Part shown: in pieces, positions 43,810-52,303 of the stretch
How positions within the stretch are numbered: the first letter of the stretch is position 1
Layout of the letters: every line of letters begins with the position of its first letter
From: Desulfococcus multivorans
Lineage (GTDB): Bacteria > Desulfobacterota > Desulfobacteria > Desulfobacterales > Desulfococcaceae
Direction: 5' to 3'
Length of the DNA: 64,000 nt
NCBI RefSeq assembly: GCF_001854245.1
Contig: NZ_CP015381.1
Location: 2,143,001 to 2,207,000 of the forward strand
Notes under the pieces: generated by a model
Databases searched by the model: none
The model's input: the letters and a program-made list of their open reading frames with translations, nothing else
What the model was told of the DNA's origin: nothing
Made by a program: the position numbers and the translations under genes

Positions 43810-44877
43810 CTAAACCGATGTCCTTCCCATCTGCTTTTTCCGGAAAATGTAGCAGAAGAAAGGCCCGCCGATAAGGGCGGTCAACACGCCGATGGGAATC
43901 TCGTGGGGTAGCACCGCCCGGGTCACCGTATCCGCCGTGACCATGAGGATGCCCCCTGCCAGGAGGGCGGCGGGCAGAAGCCGCCGGTTGTCCGGGCCGG
44001 TGAGGGAGCGCATCATGTGGGGAACCAGGAGCCCCACAAAGCCAATGATCCCCGATACGGAGACGCAGACGGCCGTCACCAGGGAGGCGGTGACCAATAC
44101 CGCCAGGGTCACCCGGCCGGTGTTGACCCCCAGGGAAGCTGCCGATCGGTCCCCCAGGGCCAGGAGGTTGAGGTCCCGGGAAAAGAAGAGAAAGACGAGG
44201 AGTCCCAGACAAACGAAAATGAGCGTGAACCCCACATCGCCCCAGGTCCGGGACCCGAAGCTGCCCATGAGCCAGAAGATGATGACGGAGACCTGCTCGT
44301 CGGCCACGTACTTGAGAAAGCTGATGGCGGCCGAGAGGATGGAGGCCACGATGATGCCCGAAAGGATCAGGTTGTTGGAGGAGAACCCACCCCCCGAGGC
44401 GGAGAGATAGAGCACCAGCATCAGGGTCAGGACGGCGCCGCCAAAAGCGAAGACGGGGATGGAAAAGGTTCCCATGGCCGAGATGTTCAAGAGCAGCGCC
44501 ACGGCTGCGCCAAAAGCCGCGCCGGCGGAGACCCCAAGGGTGTAGGGGTCGGCCAGGGGATTGAGAAGGATGCCCTGGAAGACGCACCCCGACAGGGCCA
44601 GGCCGCCCCCCACGAGGGCGGCGGTGAGGATCCGGGGCAGGCGGACCTCCATCACCACCACCGGGAAAGTCTCGTCCATGCCGGACAGCACCGCGCCGGC
44701 ATCCGTGATCCTGGCGGCGATGATCCGAAGGACCTCGACGGCGGAGATGGGGATATACCCCATGCCGGTGGACACCACGACGACCACCACCATAAGCACT
44801 GCCAGGGCCCCCAGGATCACCGGCCATCCGTAACCCGATCGGCCGTTCCGGGATTTGAGGGGATCGATCATCTCCAT
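43810..44877 (-). CDS. FecCD/BtuC-type ABC permease
   Basis: This 355-residue protein has about ten hydrophobic segments. 'RLPRILTAALVGGGLALSGCVFQGILLNPLADPYTLGVSAGAAFGAA' is the conserved N-terminal motif of BtuC/FecCD permeases. The C-terminal 'GIIGFVGLLVPHMMRSLTGPDNRRLLPAALLAGG' is the ATPase contact loop. It brings corrinoid or iron-siderophore across the inner membrane together with the ATPase and binding protein. The preceding CobM gene lies 33 bp upstream. Confidence 0.9.
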   Translation of the reverse strand: MEMIDPLKSRNGRSGYGWPVILGALAVLMVVVVVVSTGMGYIPISAVEVLRIIAARITDAGAVLSGMDETFPVVVMEVRLPRILTAALVGGGLALSGCVFQGILLNPLADPYTLGVSAGAAFGAAVALLLNISAMGTFSIPVFAFGGAVLTLMLVLYLSASGGGFSSNNLILSGIIVASILSAAISFLKYVADEQVSVIIFWLMGSFGSRTWGDVGFTLIFVCLGLLVFLFFSRDLNLLALGDRSAASLGVNTGRVTLAVLVTASLVTAVCVSVSGIIGFVGLLVPHMMRSLTGPDNRRLLPAALLAGGILMVTADTVTRAVLPHEIPIGVLTALIGGPFFCYIFRKKQMGRTSV

Positions 44878-44910
44878 GATTGACGCGAGGCTTGCCGCCG
44901 CGAGAATTCG

Positions 44911-45687
44911 CTAATCCTCCCCCCGACGATATTCATGGGTGAAACCCTTGTCGTAGAGGCGGGATTTGGGGCTGATGCCGGCTGATGTCTGGGCCAGGGC
45001 GTCGCCCACGATGATCAGGGCCGTCTTCCGGATGTCTTCCTGTTTCACCAGGGCTGCCAGGCCGCCCACGGTGGTGTTGAAAATCCTTTCTTCCGGCTGA
45101 CTGACGCGATAGACCACGGCCGCGGGCGCATCCGGCCCGTAGGTCTGTTCCAGCACCGCCGCCACCGACTCGATCATGCCGACGCTGAGGTAGACGGCCA
45201 TGGAGGCCCGGTGTCGGGCCAGGGACGCCAAGGCTTCGGCCTCAGGCACAGGGGTCCGCCCGGCCATTCGCGTCAGAATGAGGGTCTGGCTCACCTCGGG
45301 AAGGGTGTATTCCAGGCCCATGGCCGCGGCAGCGGCAAAGGCGGCGGTCACGCCGGGGATGACGTAAAAGGGAATATTCCGATGCCTGAGCGCTGCGATC
45401 TGCTCGGCAATGGCGCCGTACAGGCTGGGGTCGCCGGTGTGGAGGCGCACCACCCGCTTTCCGGCCCTATAGGCCTCGGCCATGTCCGCCAAGAATTCAT
45501 CCAGGTGCATGCCCGCGCTGTTCCGGATCTCGCAGGCGGGACGGGTCCACTGGAGCAGGGCTTCGGGGACCAGGGATCCGGCATAGACCACGAGATCGGC
45601 CTGCTGGAGGGCTTTCTGGCCCTTCACCGTGATCAGCTCGGGATCCCCCGGGCCGGCGCCGACAAATGCGATGGGATAGGTTTTCAT
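44911..45687 (-). CDS. cobM: Precorrin-4/cobalt-precorrin-4 C11-methyltransferase
   Basis: This 258-residue tetrapyrrole methyltransferase transfers a methyl from SAM to C11 of the corrin ring precursor. Motifs are 'IAFVGAGPGDPELITVKGQKALQQADLVVYAGSLV' (the CobM/CbiF N-terminus), 'VVRLHTGDPSLYGAIAEQ' and 'YVIPGVTAAFAAAAAMGLEYTLPEVSQTLILTRMAGRTPVPE'. The start at 45687 lies 20 bp after the Cys-repeat protein's stop. It is the only corrin-ring enzyme in the window, so the pathway must be completed elsewhere or the gene serves salvage. It shares the operon with a BtuFCD-like importer. Confidence 0.92.
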   Translation of the reverse strand: MKTYPIAFVGAGPGDPELITVKGQKALQQADLVVYAGSLVPEALLQWTRPACEIRNSAGMHLDEFLADMAEAYRAGKRVVRLHTGDPSLYGAIAEQIAALRHRNIPFYVIPGVTAAFAAAAAMGLEYTLPEVSQTLILTRMAGRTPVPEAEALASLARHRASMAVYLSVGMIESVAAVLEQTYGPDAPAAVVYRVSQPEERIFNTTVGGLAALVKQEDIRKTALIIVGDALAQTSAGISPKSRLYDKGFTHEYRRGED

Positions 45688-45707
45688 GGATTCCTCGGCA
45701 GCTTGCC

Positions 45708-46142
45708 TCAAAAGGCCCCGATCTGGCAGGGGGTGACCTTGATGGACAGGGCTTCCAATGCCGCTGAAATTTCCATCCGCGGGATCCCGAGCGTATCGGC
45801 GATGTCCCATGCTGCCTTGCAGGAAATCCGGTCGTCCTGGACCTGCTTCTGAATCGCCGCCTTGAGTTCGGGCGACACGGTCTGGGCCGGTTTGACGATC
45901 TTCTTTTCCGGGGTGTACCCAAAGAGCCCCAGCTGGCACTTGGCGATCTTGAGCTCCATCAGATCAATGGCTCTGCCGACATCGCCGGGGGAAACCCCCA
46001 GTTCCGATGCAGCGGCATGGGCGGCGGCACAGGAGACCCCCCCTTCCTGGATACGGGTTTTGAGCGCGGCGGCAATCCGGGGATCAAGGACGGTTCCCTT
46101 GGGGTGTTTGGCTGCATAGTGGCCGGCATCTTCGTGTGTCAT
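45708..46142 (-). CDS. Tandem-duplicated small helical protein with four conserved cysteines
   Basis: This 144-residue protein is built from two copies of one ~60-residue unit (residues about 17-76 and 85-144). Each holds 'SC-AA', a helix ending 'LGVSP' or 'LGIPR', a second helix 'A...L' and the end motif 'CQLGLFG' or 'CQIGAF'. The cysteines are at 38 and 69, and at 108 and 139: the same 31-residue spacing in both units, so four conserved cysteines in all. It could bind a metal or be a helix-turn-helix dimer in one chain. The first gene of the CobM-BtuCDF-like operon, it may sense or deliver cobalt, iron or corrinoid. No signal peptide. Confidence 0.75.
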   Translation of the reverse strand: MTHEDAGHYAAKHPKGTVLDPRIAAALKTRIQEGGVSCAAAHAAASELGVSPGDVGRAIDLMELKIAKCQLGLFGYTPEKKIVKPAQTVSPELKAAIQKQVQDDRISCKAAWDIADTLGIPRMEISAALEALSIKVTPCQIGAF

Positions 46143-46191
46143 TTGATTCCTCTCACCAGAATGATCTTGTTGAAAACGGTTTTGCAGAAAA

Positions 46192-46215
46192 GGTATCCCA
46201 CGCAGTCAGGATACC
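46192..46215. promoter_or_regulatory. Inverted repeat before the corrinoid operon
   Basis: GGTATCC (46192-46198) and GGATACC (46209-46215) are perfect inverted arms with a 10-nt spacer, 50-73 bp before the first ATG of the minus-strand corrinoid operon. It could be an operator. No cobalamin riboswitch (no B12 box) could be found in this 179-bp leader, so a protein regulator is a reasonable guess. No promoter elements could be fixed. Confidence 0.4.
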
Positions 46216-46321
46216 ACAGCGGGAAGTCAATACCACAATCTTTTGAACCGAAAAAGGAAAAAACGGCTGGAAACCCCGGACCTGTCCGGCGCGATGTGCA
46301 CCTTGAGCCGTGGAACCGGGG

Positions 46322-46684
46322 CTAATCGGATTGAATCCAGTTGACGGCGGACTTGAAATCCGAACGTTCGAAGTATTCGGCGCGGATGCCCCCGAAAAGG
46401 CCGAACAGGGCGATCCAGTGCTTTTTCCAGCCCTGATCCCCCAATACGGCCATCCGTTCGATGTGCGGCGCGTATTTCTTGGCAAACCCAAGGTCGTCGT
46501 AAATGGATTCGGCGCTGTTCAGGGTGGGGTAGGATTCCATGACCACCATAAGTCTGATCTTGCCGTGCTCCCGAATCCGTTCTTCCAAAGTCCGCTCGAT
46601 CTCCGCCGTCTCGCGGCTCGAGATCGCCTTGCGAACGTGCACGGCCACACAGTTGGCCAACGACGGTGGGCTGTTTTCGAGCAT
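46322..46684 (-). CDS. STAS/SpoIIAA-like protein
   Basis: This 120-residue cytosolic protein begins with AAGGAAG upstream and ATG at 46684. The core 'AISSRETAEIERTLEERIREHGKIRLMVVMESYP' and 'RMAVLGDQGWKKHWIALFGLFGGIRAEYFERSDFKSAVNWI' match the SpoIIAA-like (STAS-related, lipid-binding) family common in proteobacteria. Function in this family is unclear. It seems monocistronic and is 179 bp upstream of the corrinoid operon on the same strand; a separate control is likely. Confidence 0.8.
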   Translation of the reverse strand: MLENSPPSLANCVAVHVRKAISSRETAEIERTLEERIREHGKIRLMVVMESYPTLNSAESIYDDLGFAKKYAPHIERMAVLGDQGWKKHWIALFGLFGGIRAEYFERSDFKSAVNWIQSD

Positions 46685-46696
46685 GAGTAAACTTCC

Positions 46697-47098
46697 TTGT
46701 ATGAGAGGCTGAAGACTGAAGGCTGAAGACTGAAGGCTGAAGACTGAAGGGGTCCCAACGCGCTGTTCGTCGCAAGTTTACCCCGTCAGGTTAGGATTCG
46801 AATTCAATCTTCGGTTTTCGGGTGTACGGATAGCGCTTGAAACCTGAAAGGGACTAACCGCCCCGTTCGTCACAATTGCACCCCTTCAGCCTTCAGCCTT
46901 GATTTTTCGGGTGACCGGATAGTGCCTCAAGCCTGAAGAGAAATAACCGCCCCGTTCGTCACAATTGCACCCCTTCAGCCTTTAGCCTTCAGCCTTGATT
47001 TTTCGGGTGACCGGATAGTGCTTCAAGCCTGAAGAGAAATAACCGCCCCGTTCGTCACAATCGCACCCCTTCAGTCTTCAGCCTTCAGCCTTCAGTCT
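46697..47098. repeat. Tandem ~90-bp repeat containing heptamer runs
   Basis: 46704-46752 is a run of GCTGAAG/ACTGAAG heptamers. From about 46856 an 89-96 bp unit is repeated: start positions 46856, 46945 and 47041. Each unit begins 'aaccgccccgttcgtcac', continues through a TTCAGCC run and 'gatttttcgggtgaccgga', and ends in 'cctgaagagaaat'. A diverged earlier unit covers about 46755-46855. No spacer-like variable sequence separates the units, so it is not a CRISPR array. 47099-47260 has no recognisable gene. Confidence 0.8.
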
Positions 47099-47344
47099 AT
47101 GCTTTTATTTCTACAGACTGGGCTATTCCCTCTCCAAACCAATTTGAAAACACTGAAAGTCGCATTTAACACAAAATATAGGACCAGCTTCATCATTACG
47201 CAAGCAGCGGATAAAGGGATGCGGGTAACCGGGAAGGTGTTGCAACGGCTCTATTATCCATGATGGGCGGGATTTTGACAAATCAGCTTAATATGTTTAA
47301 TTTTATAACAAAAAGAATGCGTTCCGTGAAAGGAGGTGATGCGT

Positions 47345-47731
47345 ATGAAAAAACGGCAAAAAGAAACCAGCCACAGAACGGCTCTCTTCTGTATCTGGAC
47401 CATCCTCAACCAGGACATGCTGATTGCGCACTTCAAAATTTACGTGTTCCTGGGCACGCTGGTGGTGCTCTTCCTTCACTTGGCGGGAAAGATCGGCACG
47501 ACGGTGGCGCTGGGGGGTCTCTTCGTCGGCGGTCTTTCAATCATGATTCTCATGGCGATGCTGATCCAGGCGCGCAAAAAGAGCCTCCTCGCCATTCGCG
47601 ATCCAGAGCTGCGCGAGATCGCGCATGAGGCGATGATGGTCTATATTCACCGCAAGAAGCTGACGCCGCGCGAAAAGAAGTTCCTCATCAAACGCCTCGA
47701 AAAGCATGCCTGCACGCTGGGGCATTGCTGA
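47345..47731 (+). CDS. Small membrane protein of unknown function
   Basis: This 128-residue protein starts at ATG 47345 with AAAGGAGG 8 bp upstream. Two hydrophobic segments lie at about residues 32-48 and 55-75. The cytosolic C-terminal part is basic with 'DPELREIAHEAMMVYIHRKKLTPREKKFLIKRLEKHAC', possibly two helices. I do not recognise the family. It stands alone between repeat-rich spacers, upstream of the Flp pilin gene. Confidence 0.6.
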   Translation: MKKRQKETSHRTALFCIWTILNQDMLIAHFKIYVFLGTLVVLFLHLAGKIGTTVALGGLFVGGLSIMILMAMLIQARKKSLLAIRDPELREIAHEAMMVYIHRKKLTPREKKFLIKRLEKHACTLGHC

Positions 47732-48285
47732 GCCGCGTCCACTCGTCAACCTCCTCAATCCACAATTCGCCGTTGTCGCATCGGGTTTCCACGGCAAGCA
47801 AAAAGATAGATTGCGACAAGCGGCGCTCCTTTGCCATTTCCCAAGGGAAAGATGTTCTATGAATCAGCCTCCGCAACCGCGCGAGGCTGAGCTTTTAATC
47901 CCTCCTGAAATTTTTATAGTATATTATTTTAGATAGATACAACTCGTTATATAAAAAGTTATAGACAGGCGGATTTGTTTTTTTGTATAGATCCAACACC
48001 TATAAAAATTTGAATAGGTATTGACCTTTTTTGATGAGACCGGCAGCGGGGCAATGCAGTCAGAGGATGCAAAAGGAATGATGTCACCAAACGATATACG
48101 TTGCCGGGAGACATTTTTTGTATCTGCAGAGACAATCTTTGAAATGACGGATCCTGTTCAATGAAAAAAAATGTTGAATGCAGCCGATTGAATCGGAAAC
48201 TCTTTTCCATAACTATTTTGATTGAATGATATTTGTGCACTACCTGGTCGTCCGAAACAACAGAATCAAGAACCCGACGATTAAG
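47732..48285. other. Gene-free AT-rich spacer before the pilin gene
   Basis: No reading frame with a credible start or family match is seen, on either strand. Composition falls from GC-rich to AT-rich from about 47890 onward. No terminator hairpin was recognised. Confidence 0.5.
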
Positions 48286-48302
48286 TGGCATGATAGGTGC
48301 AT
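48286..48302 (+). promoter_or_regulatory. Sigma-54 type -24/-12 promoter for flp
   Basis: TGGCATGATAGGTGCAT has the GG (48287-48288) and GC (48299-48300) dinucleotides 10 bp apart, as in TGGCAC-N5-TTGCA; the first T of the -12 box is G. Transcription should start near 48312, about 130 bp before the pilin ATG. Sigma-54 control of pilin genes is common, but the enhancer-binding protein is not in this window. Confidence 0.5.
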
Positions 48303-48444
48303 AAGGCAGGCAATAGAAATAAAGACCAGAATGCAACGCCTAAAAAAGGGGGTGGTGCTCAAAAAAATCGAAGAGTTCGGAGGTTCTTTTTTACGCATCA
48401 ATTGAGCTGAGCCATAAATTGAACATGAATGGAGGATTTTGAGA

Positions 48445-48645
48445 ATGAAAAAACTGATGGAGAAGATTGTTGATTTTATCAAAGAAGAAGACGGTGCGAT
48501 TGCGGTTGAGTATATTTTGTTGATCGTGTTTGTCGCGTTCCTAATTCTGGCTGGTGGAAGTTATTTCGCGGATAAAGTTTCAGATAAATATAAAGACATT
48601 GGTAATAAGATAAACACCATCAATGGTAATATAGCTACAAATTAA
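48445..48645 (+). CDS. flp: Flp-type pilin precursor
   Basis: This 66-residue precursor has a leader of 18 residues with Gly before the cleavage point and the mature start 'AIAVEYILLIVFVAF', the Flp motif (Glu5, Tyr6 after the Gly). One hydrophobic segment follows, then a short hydrophilic tail. It is cleaved by the CpaA/TadV prepilin peptidase and assembled by the Tad machinery. The ATG at 48445 follows GGAGGATTTT. It lies 2.2 kb before the rest of the cluster because the IS element is inserted after it. Confidence 0.92.
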   Translation: MKKLMEKIVDFIKEEDGAIAVEYILLIVFVAFLILAGGSYFADKVSDKYKDIGNKINTINGNIATN

Positions 48646-48727
48646 TAAATTTTAATATGTTACAATACTATCAAAATTTGGTTAAACAAAGAAGATGGTA
48701 TTTTAGGTATTGATCGAGTTTATACAA

Positions 48728-50707
48728 CTTGGGTTTGATTTTTGTAGGCAGAAAACCACCCCAAATTGGCCCGCCACCACCACTCGCCCCTAATAATTAC
48801 AGGCTATTGGGTTTACCCGGCCTTCTCTCAACCTCAAAAACGCGTAGGCACACGAATTATCAATTTTCTATTGACTCAAAGGGAATAAAATGTCATAAAC
48901 GTAAACATGTATCTGCGGTCTACGAAGCGAAAGAACAAAGACGGCTCCGTGGTCGAATATTTCCAGCTGGCGCATAACGAGCGCCACCCGGATACCCGCA
49001 AGCCGGTTGCCAAAATCATCCACAACTTCGGCCGTGCCGACCAGCTCGACCGGCAGGAACTGATCCGGCTGTGCAGATCCATCGCCCGGGTATGCGGGAT
49101 AACCGTCGTCGATCCTCTCGATGATGAAGTTCTGAGCGCCACACCGCCGGGCGAAGCGGGCTTCTTCGAAGACCTGAAGATCCAGAAAACCCGCGCCTTT
49201 GGTTGCCCGATGGTCATCGAGGCCCTCTGGGAGCGGCTCGGACTGAAAAAGACACTGGAAGGCGTCGTCAACGCCAAAGGCCTGCGGGTTCCCTATGAAA
49301 GAGCCCTGATGGCCATGACCGCCAACCGGCTGTGCGATCCCGAGTCCAAGCTTGGCGTATGGGACCGCTGGCTCTCCAGGGTCTATCTCCCTTCCTGCGA
49401 CGGTCTCCAACTCAAACACATGTACGAGGCGATGGACCTGCTGTACGCCAATGCGGACAAGATCGAGGAGGCCATCTTCTTTCACGTCGCCGATCTCTTC
49501 AATCTGGAGGTCGACCTGATCTTCTATGATACGACCACCGCGTCTTTTCATGTGGACCAGGAGGACGACCCCGACCGGCACGCCAATGCCACCCTGCGCA
49601 AGTTCGGCCACTCCAAGGAGGGCACGTGGAGCCCCCAGGTGGTGGTCGCCCTGGCGGTGACCCGCGAGGGCATCCCCGTGCGCAGCTGGGTGCTGCCGGG
49701 CAACACCTCCGACGTGGCGACCGTCGAGAAGGTTCGGGCGGACCTGAGGGGCTGGAACCTGGGCCGCGCCCTGTTTATCGCCGACTCGGGCATGAACTCC
49801 GAGGACAACCGCAGGGAACTGGCCAGGGCCTGCGGCAAGTACCTCCTGGCCTGCCGCATGTCCAACGTGGCCGAGATCCGCAAAAAAGTCCTGAGCAAGC
49901 GCGGCCGCTACACCGTTTTCAAGGACAACCTCCATGCAAAGGAGGTTGTGGTTGGCGACGGCGAGCGGCGCAGACGCTATATCCTCTGCTACAACCCCAG
50001 GGAGGCCGAACGGCAGCGCAAGCACCGGGAGATGACCGTCGCCATCCTGGAGAAGGAGCTTGAATCCCACAAGGATGCATCGGCAACCGCCCAATGGGCC
50101 ATCGAGCTGCTGGCCTCCCGCCGCTTCAAGCGCTATCTGACAGTCACCAAGACCAACAAGGTCCGCATCGACCGGGCCAAAATCCGGGAGGCGAAGAAGT
50201 ATGACGGCAAGTGGGTCCTCGAAACCAATGACGACACCATCAGCCTGGAGGACGCCGCCTGCGGCTATAAAGGCCTGATGGTCATCGAACGCTGCTTCCG
50301 CTCCCTCAAACGGACTCAGATCAAGATGATGCCCATGTACCACTGGGCATCCCGGCGCATCGAGGCCCACGTCAAGATCTGTGTCCTGGCGCTCCTGATC
50401 GAGCGTGTCGCCGAGCTGGCCTGCGGCAAGCCATGGCACCAGATTCAGGCGGCGCTGGATGAGCTTCAGATCACAGAATTTTTTAATTTAAATTTTCGTG
50501 TGCTCATGCGAAACGAGCTGCCCACAAAAACCATCAACATTCTTAAATTGTTAAAGATCACTCCTCCAAAGCAGGTCATCGAGCTGGAAAAACTGACCTG
50601 AAAACAGCCCGATTTCGTAGACACACGCTGAATCTCGTTCATTCGCGCGGATGCCCGTGCGTCAAGCCTTCGCGCGATTTTGTGTTCTTACAAAAATCAA
50701 ACCCAAG
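48728..50707 (+). mobile_element. IS1634-type insertion sequence, complete, 1980 bp
   Basis: The terminal inverted repeats begin CTTGGGTTTGATTTTTGTA at 48728-48746 and end as the exact reverse complement at 50689-50707. A 5-bp target duplication TACAA flanks it (48723-48727 and 50708-50712). One transposase gene fills the inside. The intact ends and duplication indicate a fairly recent insertion. It lies between the flp pilin gene and cpaA, so it splits a Tad/Flp locus. Confidence 0.93.
48907..50601 (+). CDS. IS1634-family transposase
   Basis: This 564-residue DDE transposase has its catalytic acids at 'LIFYDTTTASF', 'LFIADSGMNSEDN' and 'VIERCFRSLKRTQIKMMPMYHWASRRIEAHV' (IS4-like Y..R..E..K region). 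The N-terminus 'MYLRSTKRKNKDGSVVEYFQLAHNERHPDTRKP' is the family start. It is full length, without stops or frameshifts, so the element could be active. It is carried wholly between the inverted repeats. Confidence 0.92.
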   Translation: MYLRSTKRKNKDGSVVEYFQLAHNERHPDTRKPVAKIIHNFGRADQLDRQELIRLCRSIARVCGITVVDPLDDEVLSATPPGEAGFFEDLKIQKTRAFGCPMVIEALWERLGLKKTLEGVVNAKGLRVPYERALMAMTANRLCDPESKLGVWDRWLSRVYLPSCDGLQLKHMYEAMDLLYANADKIEEAIFFHVADLFNLEVDLIFYDTTTASFHVDQEDDPDRHANATLRKFGHSKEGTWSPQVVVALAVTREGIPVRSWVLPGNTSDVATVEKVRADLRGWNLGRALFIADSGMNSEDNRRELARACGKYLLACRMSNVAEIRKKVLSKRGRYTVFKDNLHAKEVVVGDGERRRRYILCYNPREAERQRKHREMTVAILEKELESHKDASATAQWAIELLASRRFKRYLTVTKTNKVRIDRAKIREAKKYDGKWVLETNDDTISLEDAACGYKGLMVIERCFRSLKRTQIKMMPMYHWASRRIEAHVKICVLALLIERVAELACGKPWHQIQAALDELQITEFFNLNFRVLMRNELPTKTINILKLLKITPPKQVIELEKLT

Positions 50708-50820
50708 TACAAGGCTTTTCATAATTGCCGTCGACGCAGTCGGCGGCAATTCGAATCCTCAGTTTTCTTTGAAAATTTTAAAATGTTAAATAAATCAATA
50801 TACCTTCAGGTGTTAGCCCA

Positions 50821-51381
50821 ATGACGCATACTATAGAGAATATGATTTTGATTTCATGCTTGGGTTGCATGCTGCTCTTTGCAGCATTGATTGACCTGAA
50901 GAGTCGGAAAATTCCAAATCTGATCACTTTACCTTCGATTTTAACAGCTTTGATATACCATTCCGCAGTCAACGGCATGGATGGCTTCATCTTCGGCCTT
51001 GCGGGAATGTTTGTCGGTATCGCATTGATGATACTTCCCTATTTGTTGGGCGGAGCAGGGGCGGGTGACGCAAAACTGCTCGGAGCAATCGGCGCGGTGA
51101 TTGGCGTGCACAATGTCCTCCAGGCGTTTATCTACATTGCCTTTACCGGTTTAGGCTCTCTTATTCTACTTCTGATATTCAAAAGAAAACAATACGGCAT
51201 TTACTTCATGAGGCACATCATCATGATTAAAGCCGTGCTGTATACCGGAAAAATTTTTCACGTGCCGGCGTTGCCGGAAGAGACCCAGGCCTCCAAAATA
51301 AGTTACGGCGCCATAATCGCATTGGGAACGATTGTATACATTGTTTTTCAGGCGACCGGCAACAACCTAATAACTATATGA
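50821..51381 (+). CDS. cpaA: Prepilin peptidase CpaA/TadV (A24)
   Basis: This 186-residue polytopic inner-membrane aspartyl peptidase has catalytic Asp pairs in 'AALIDLKSRKIPN' and 'GAGAGDAKLLGAIGA'. It cleaves the Flp pre-pilin leader. It begins right after the IS element and is the first gene of the remaining Tad cluster. It probably once followed flp in one transcript. Confidence 0.9.
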   Translation: MTHTIENMILISCLGCMLLFAALIDLKSRKIPNLITLPSILTALIYHSAVNGMDGFIFGLAGMFVGIALMILPYLLGGAGAGDAKLLGAIGAVIGVHNVLQAFIYIAFTGLGSLILLLIFKRKQYGIYFMRHIIMIKAVLYTGKIFHVPALPEETQASKISYGAIIALGTIVYIVFQATGNNLITI

Positions 51382-51407
51382 AACAGTATTATTATAAGGA
51401 GTGATGC

Positions 51408-52286
51408 ATGGGCAGGACCAAAGCATTGATTCCCATGATCCTGGCGGTCCTCATTGCCGCCGTCGGGAGCTTTTTCGTCTACAACTGGCTGCGGGGGCAG
51501 AAGGCACCGATGCCGGAAATTGTGGAAAGCCGAAAACAGGAGACCCAAACAGTGGCTGTCGCCGCCGCCAACATTCCCTGGGGAACCAAGCTGACCAAAG
51601 AAATGGTCAAAGCCGTGCCGTTCCTCAAGAGCAGCATACCCGCCGGCGCGTTTATCGAACCGGACAAGCTGGTGGATCGGGTTGTACTCGTACCTGTCAG
51701 GGAGAACATCCCCATTCTGGAGTCCATGCTGGCCTCGGCCGACGTCAAGACCGGCGGCATGGCCGTTGTGGTCTCCCCCGGCAAGCGGGCCGTGGCGGTT
51801 CGGGGAGACAAGGTGCTGGGCCTTTCGGGTCTCGTCCATCCCGGCAACCGGGTAGACGTTCTGGTTTCCATTGCGGATGACAACGGCGAAGAGATTACCA
51901 AGCTGGTTCTCGAGAAAATTCCGGTGCTGGCGGCAGGGCCCCAGATGCAGTTGAACGAGAAAGGCGAGCCTATGCCGGTGGATGTCTACACCCTTGAGGT
52001 GACGCCCGAAGAGAGCGAAAAACTGGCCTTGGCAGCTACGCGTGGGCAGCTTCACTTTGCCCTGCGGAATATCCAGGACAAGGACGGCATCCTGACCCAG
52101 GGGGCCACCGTCGAAAAGACGCTTGCATCCCTTCGCGGCGCTCCGCCGCCTGTAGCGCCGGAGCCCACGCCGACGGCGGTGAAGGCGCCGAGGCCGGCAT
52201 CCCGCCGGATCATCAGAAGGGAGCCCCGCGTGACCGTGGAGGTCTACAACGGCGACACGAAGCTTGAGAGAAGATTAAAATACTAA
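51408..52286 (+). CDS. cpaB: Tad pilus assembly protein CpaB/RcpC
   Basis: This 292-residue periplasmic protein has an N-terminal hydrophobic segment (residues 8-25), then a SAF domain ('VAVAAANIPWGTKLTKEMVKAVPFLKSSIPAGAF') and a C-terminal part with 'GLSGLVHPGNRVDVLVSIADD...LVLEKIPVLAAG'. It acts with the secretin CpaC to form the outer-membrane pore assembly. The last 40 residues are rich in Pro, Arg and Ala. AAGGAGTG lies before the ATG. Confidence 0.9.
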   Translation: MGRTKALIPMILAVLIAAVGSFFVYNWLRGQKAPMPEIVESRKQETQTVAVAAANIPWGTKLTKEMVKAVPFLKSSIPAGAFIEPDKLVDRVVLVPVRENIPILESMLASADVKTGGMAVVVSPGKRAVAVRGDKVLGLSGLVHPGNRVDVLVSIADDNGEEITKLVLEKIPVLAAGPQMQLNEKGEPMPVDVYTLEVTPEESEKLALAATRGQLHFALRNIQDKDGILTQGATVEKTLASLRGAPPPVAPEPTPTAVKAPRPASRRIIRREPRVTVEVYNGDTKLERRLKY

Positions 52287-52303
52287 CGAGATGGGGACGA
52301 ACG

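Noticed and set aside
46143-46321. Cobalamin riboswitch before the corrinoid operon
   Set aside because: No B12-box or core motif could be found on the minus strand; only a short inverted repeat.
46697-47098. CRISPR array
   Set aside because: The 90-bp units are repeated whole with few changes and no unique spacers; no cas genes are present.
47959-48336. Minus-strand 125-codon frame upstream of flp
   Set aside because: Low-complexity, no domain, no ribosome site; it spans the sigma-54 promoter and is likely chance.
48868-50439. Minus-strand frame of 523 codons within the insertion sequence
   Set aside because: Antisense to the transposase, which has the DDE motifs and the correct position between the inverted repeats.
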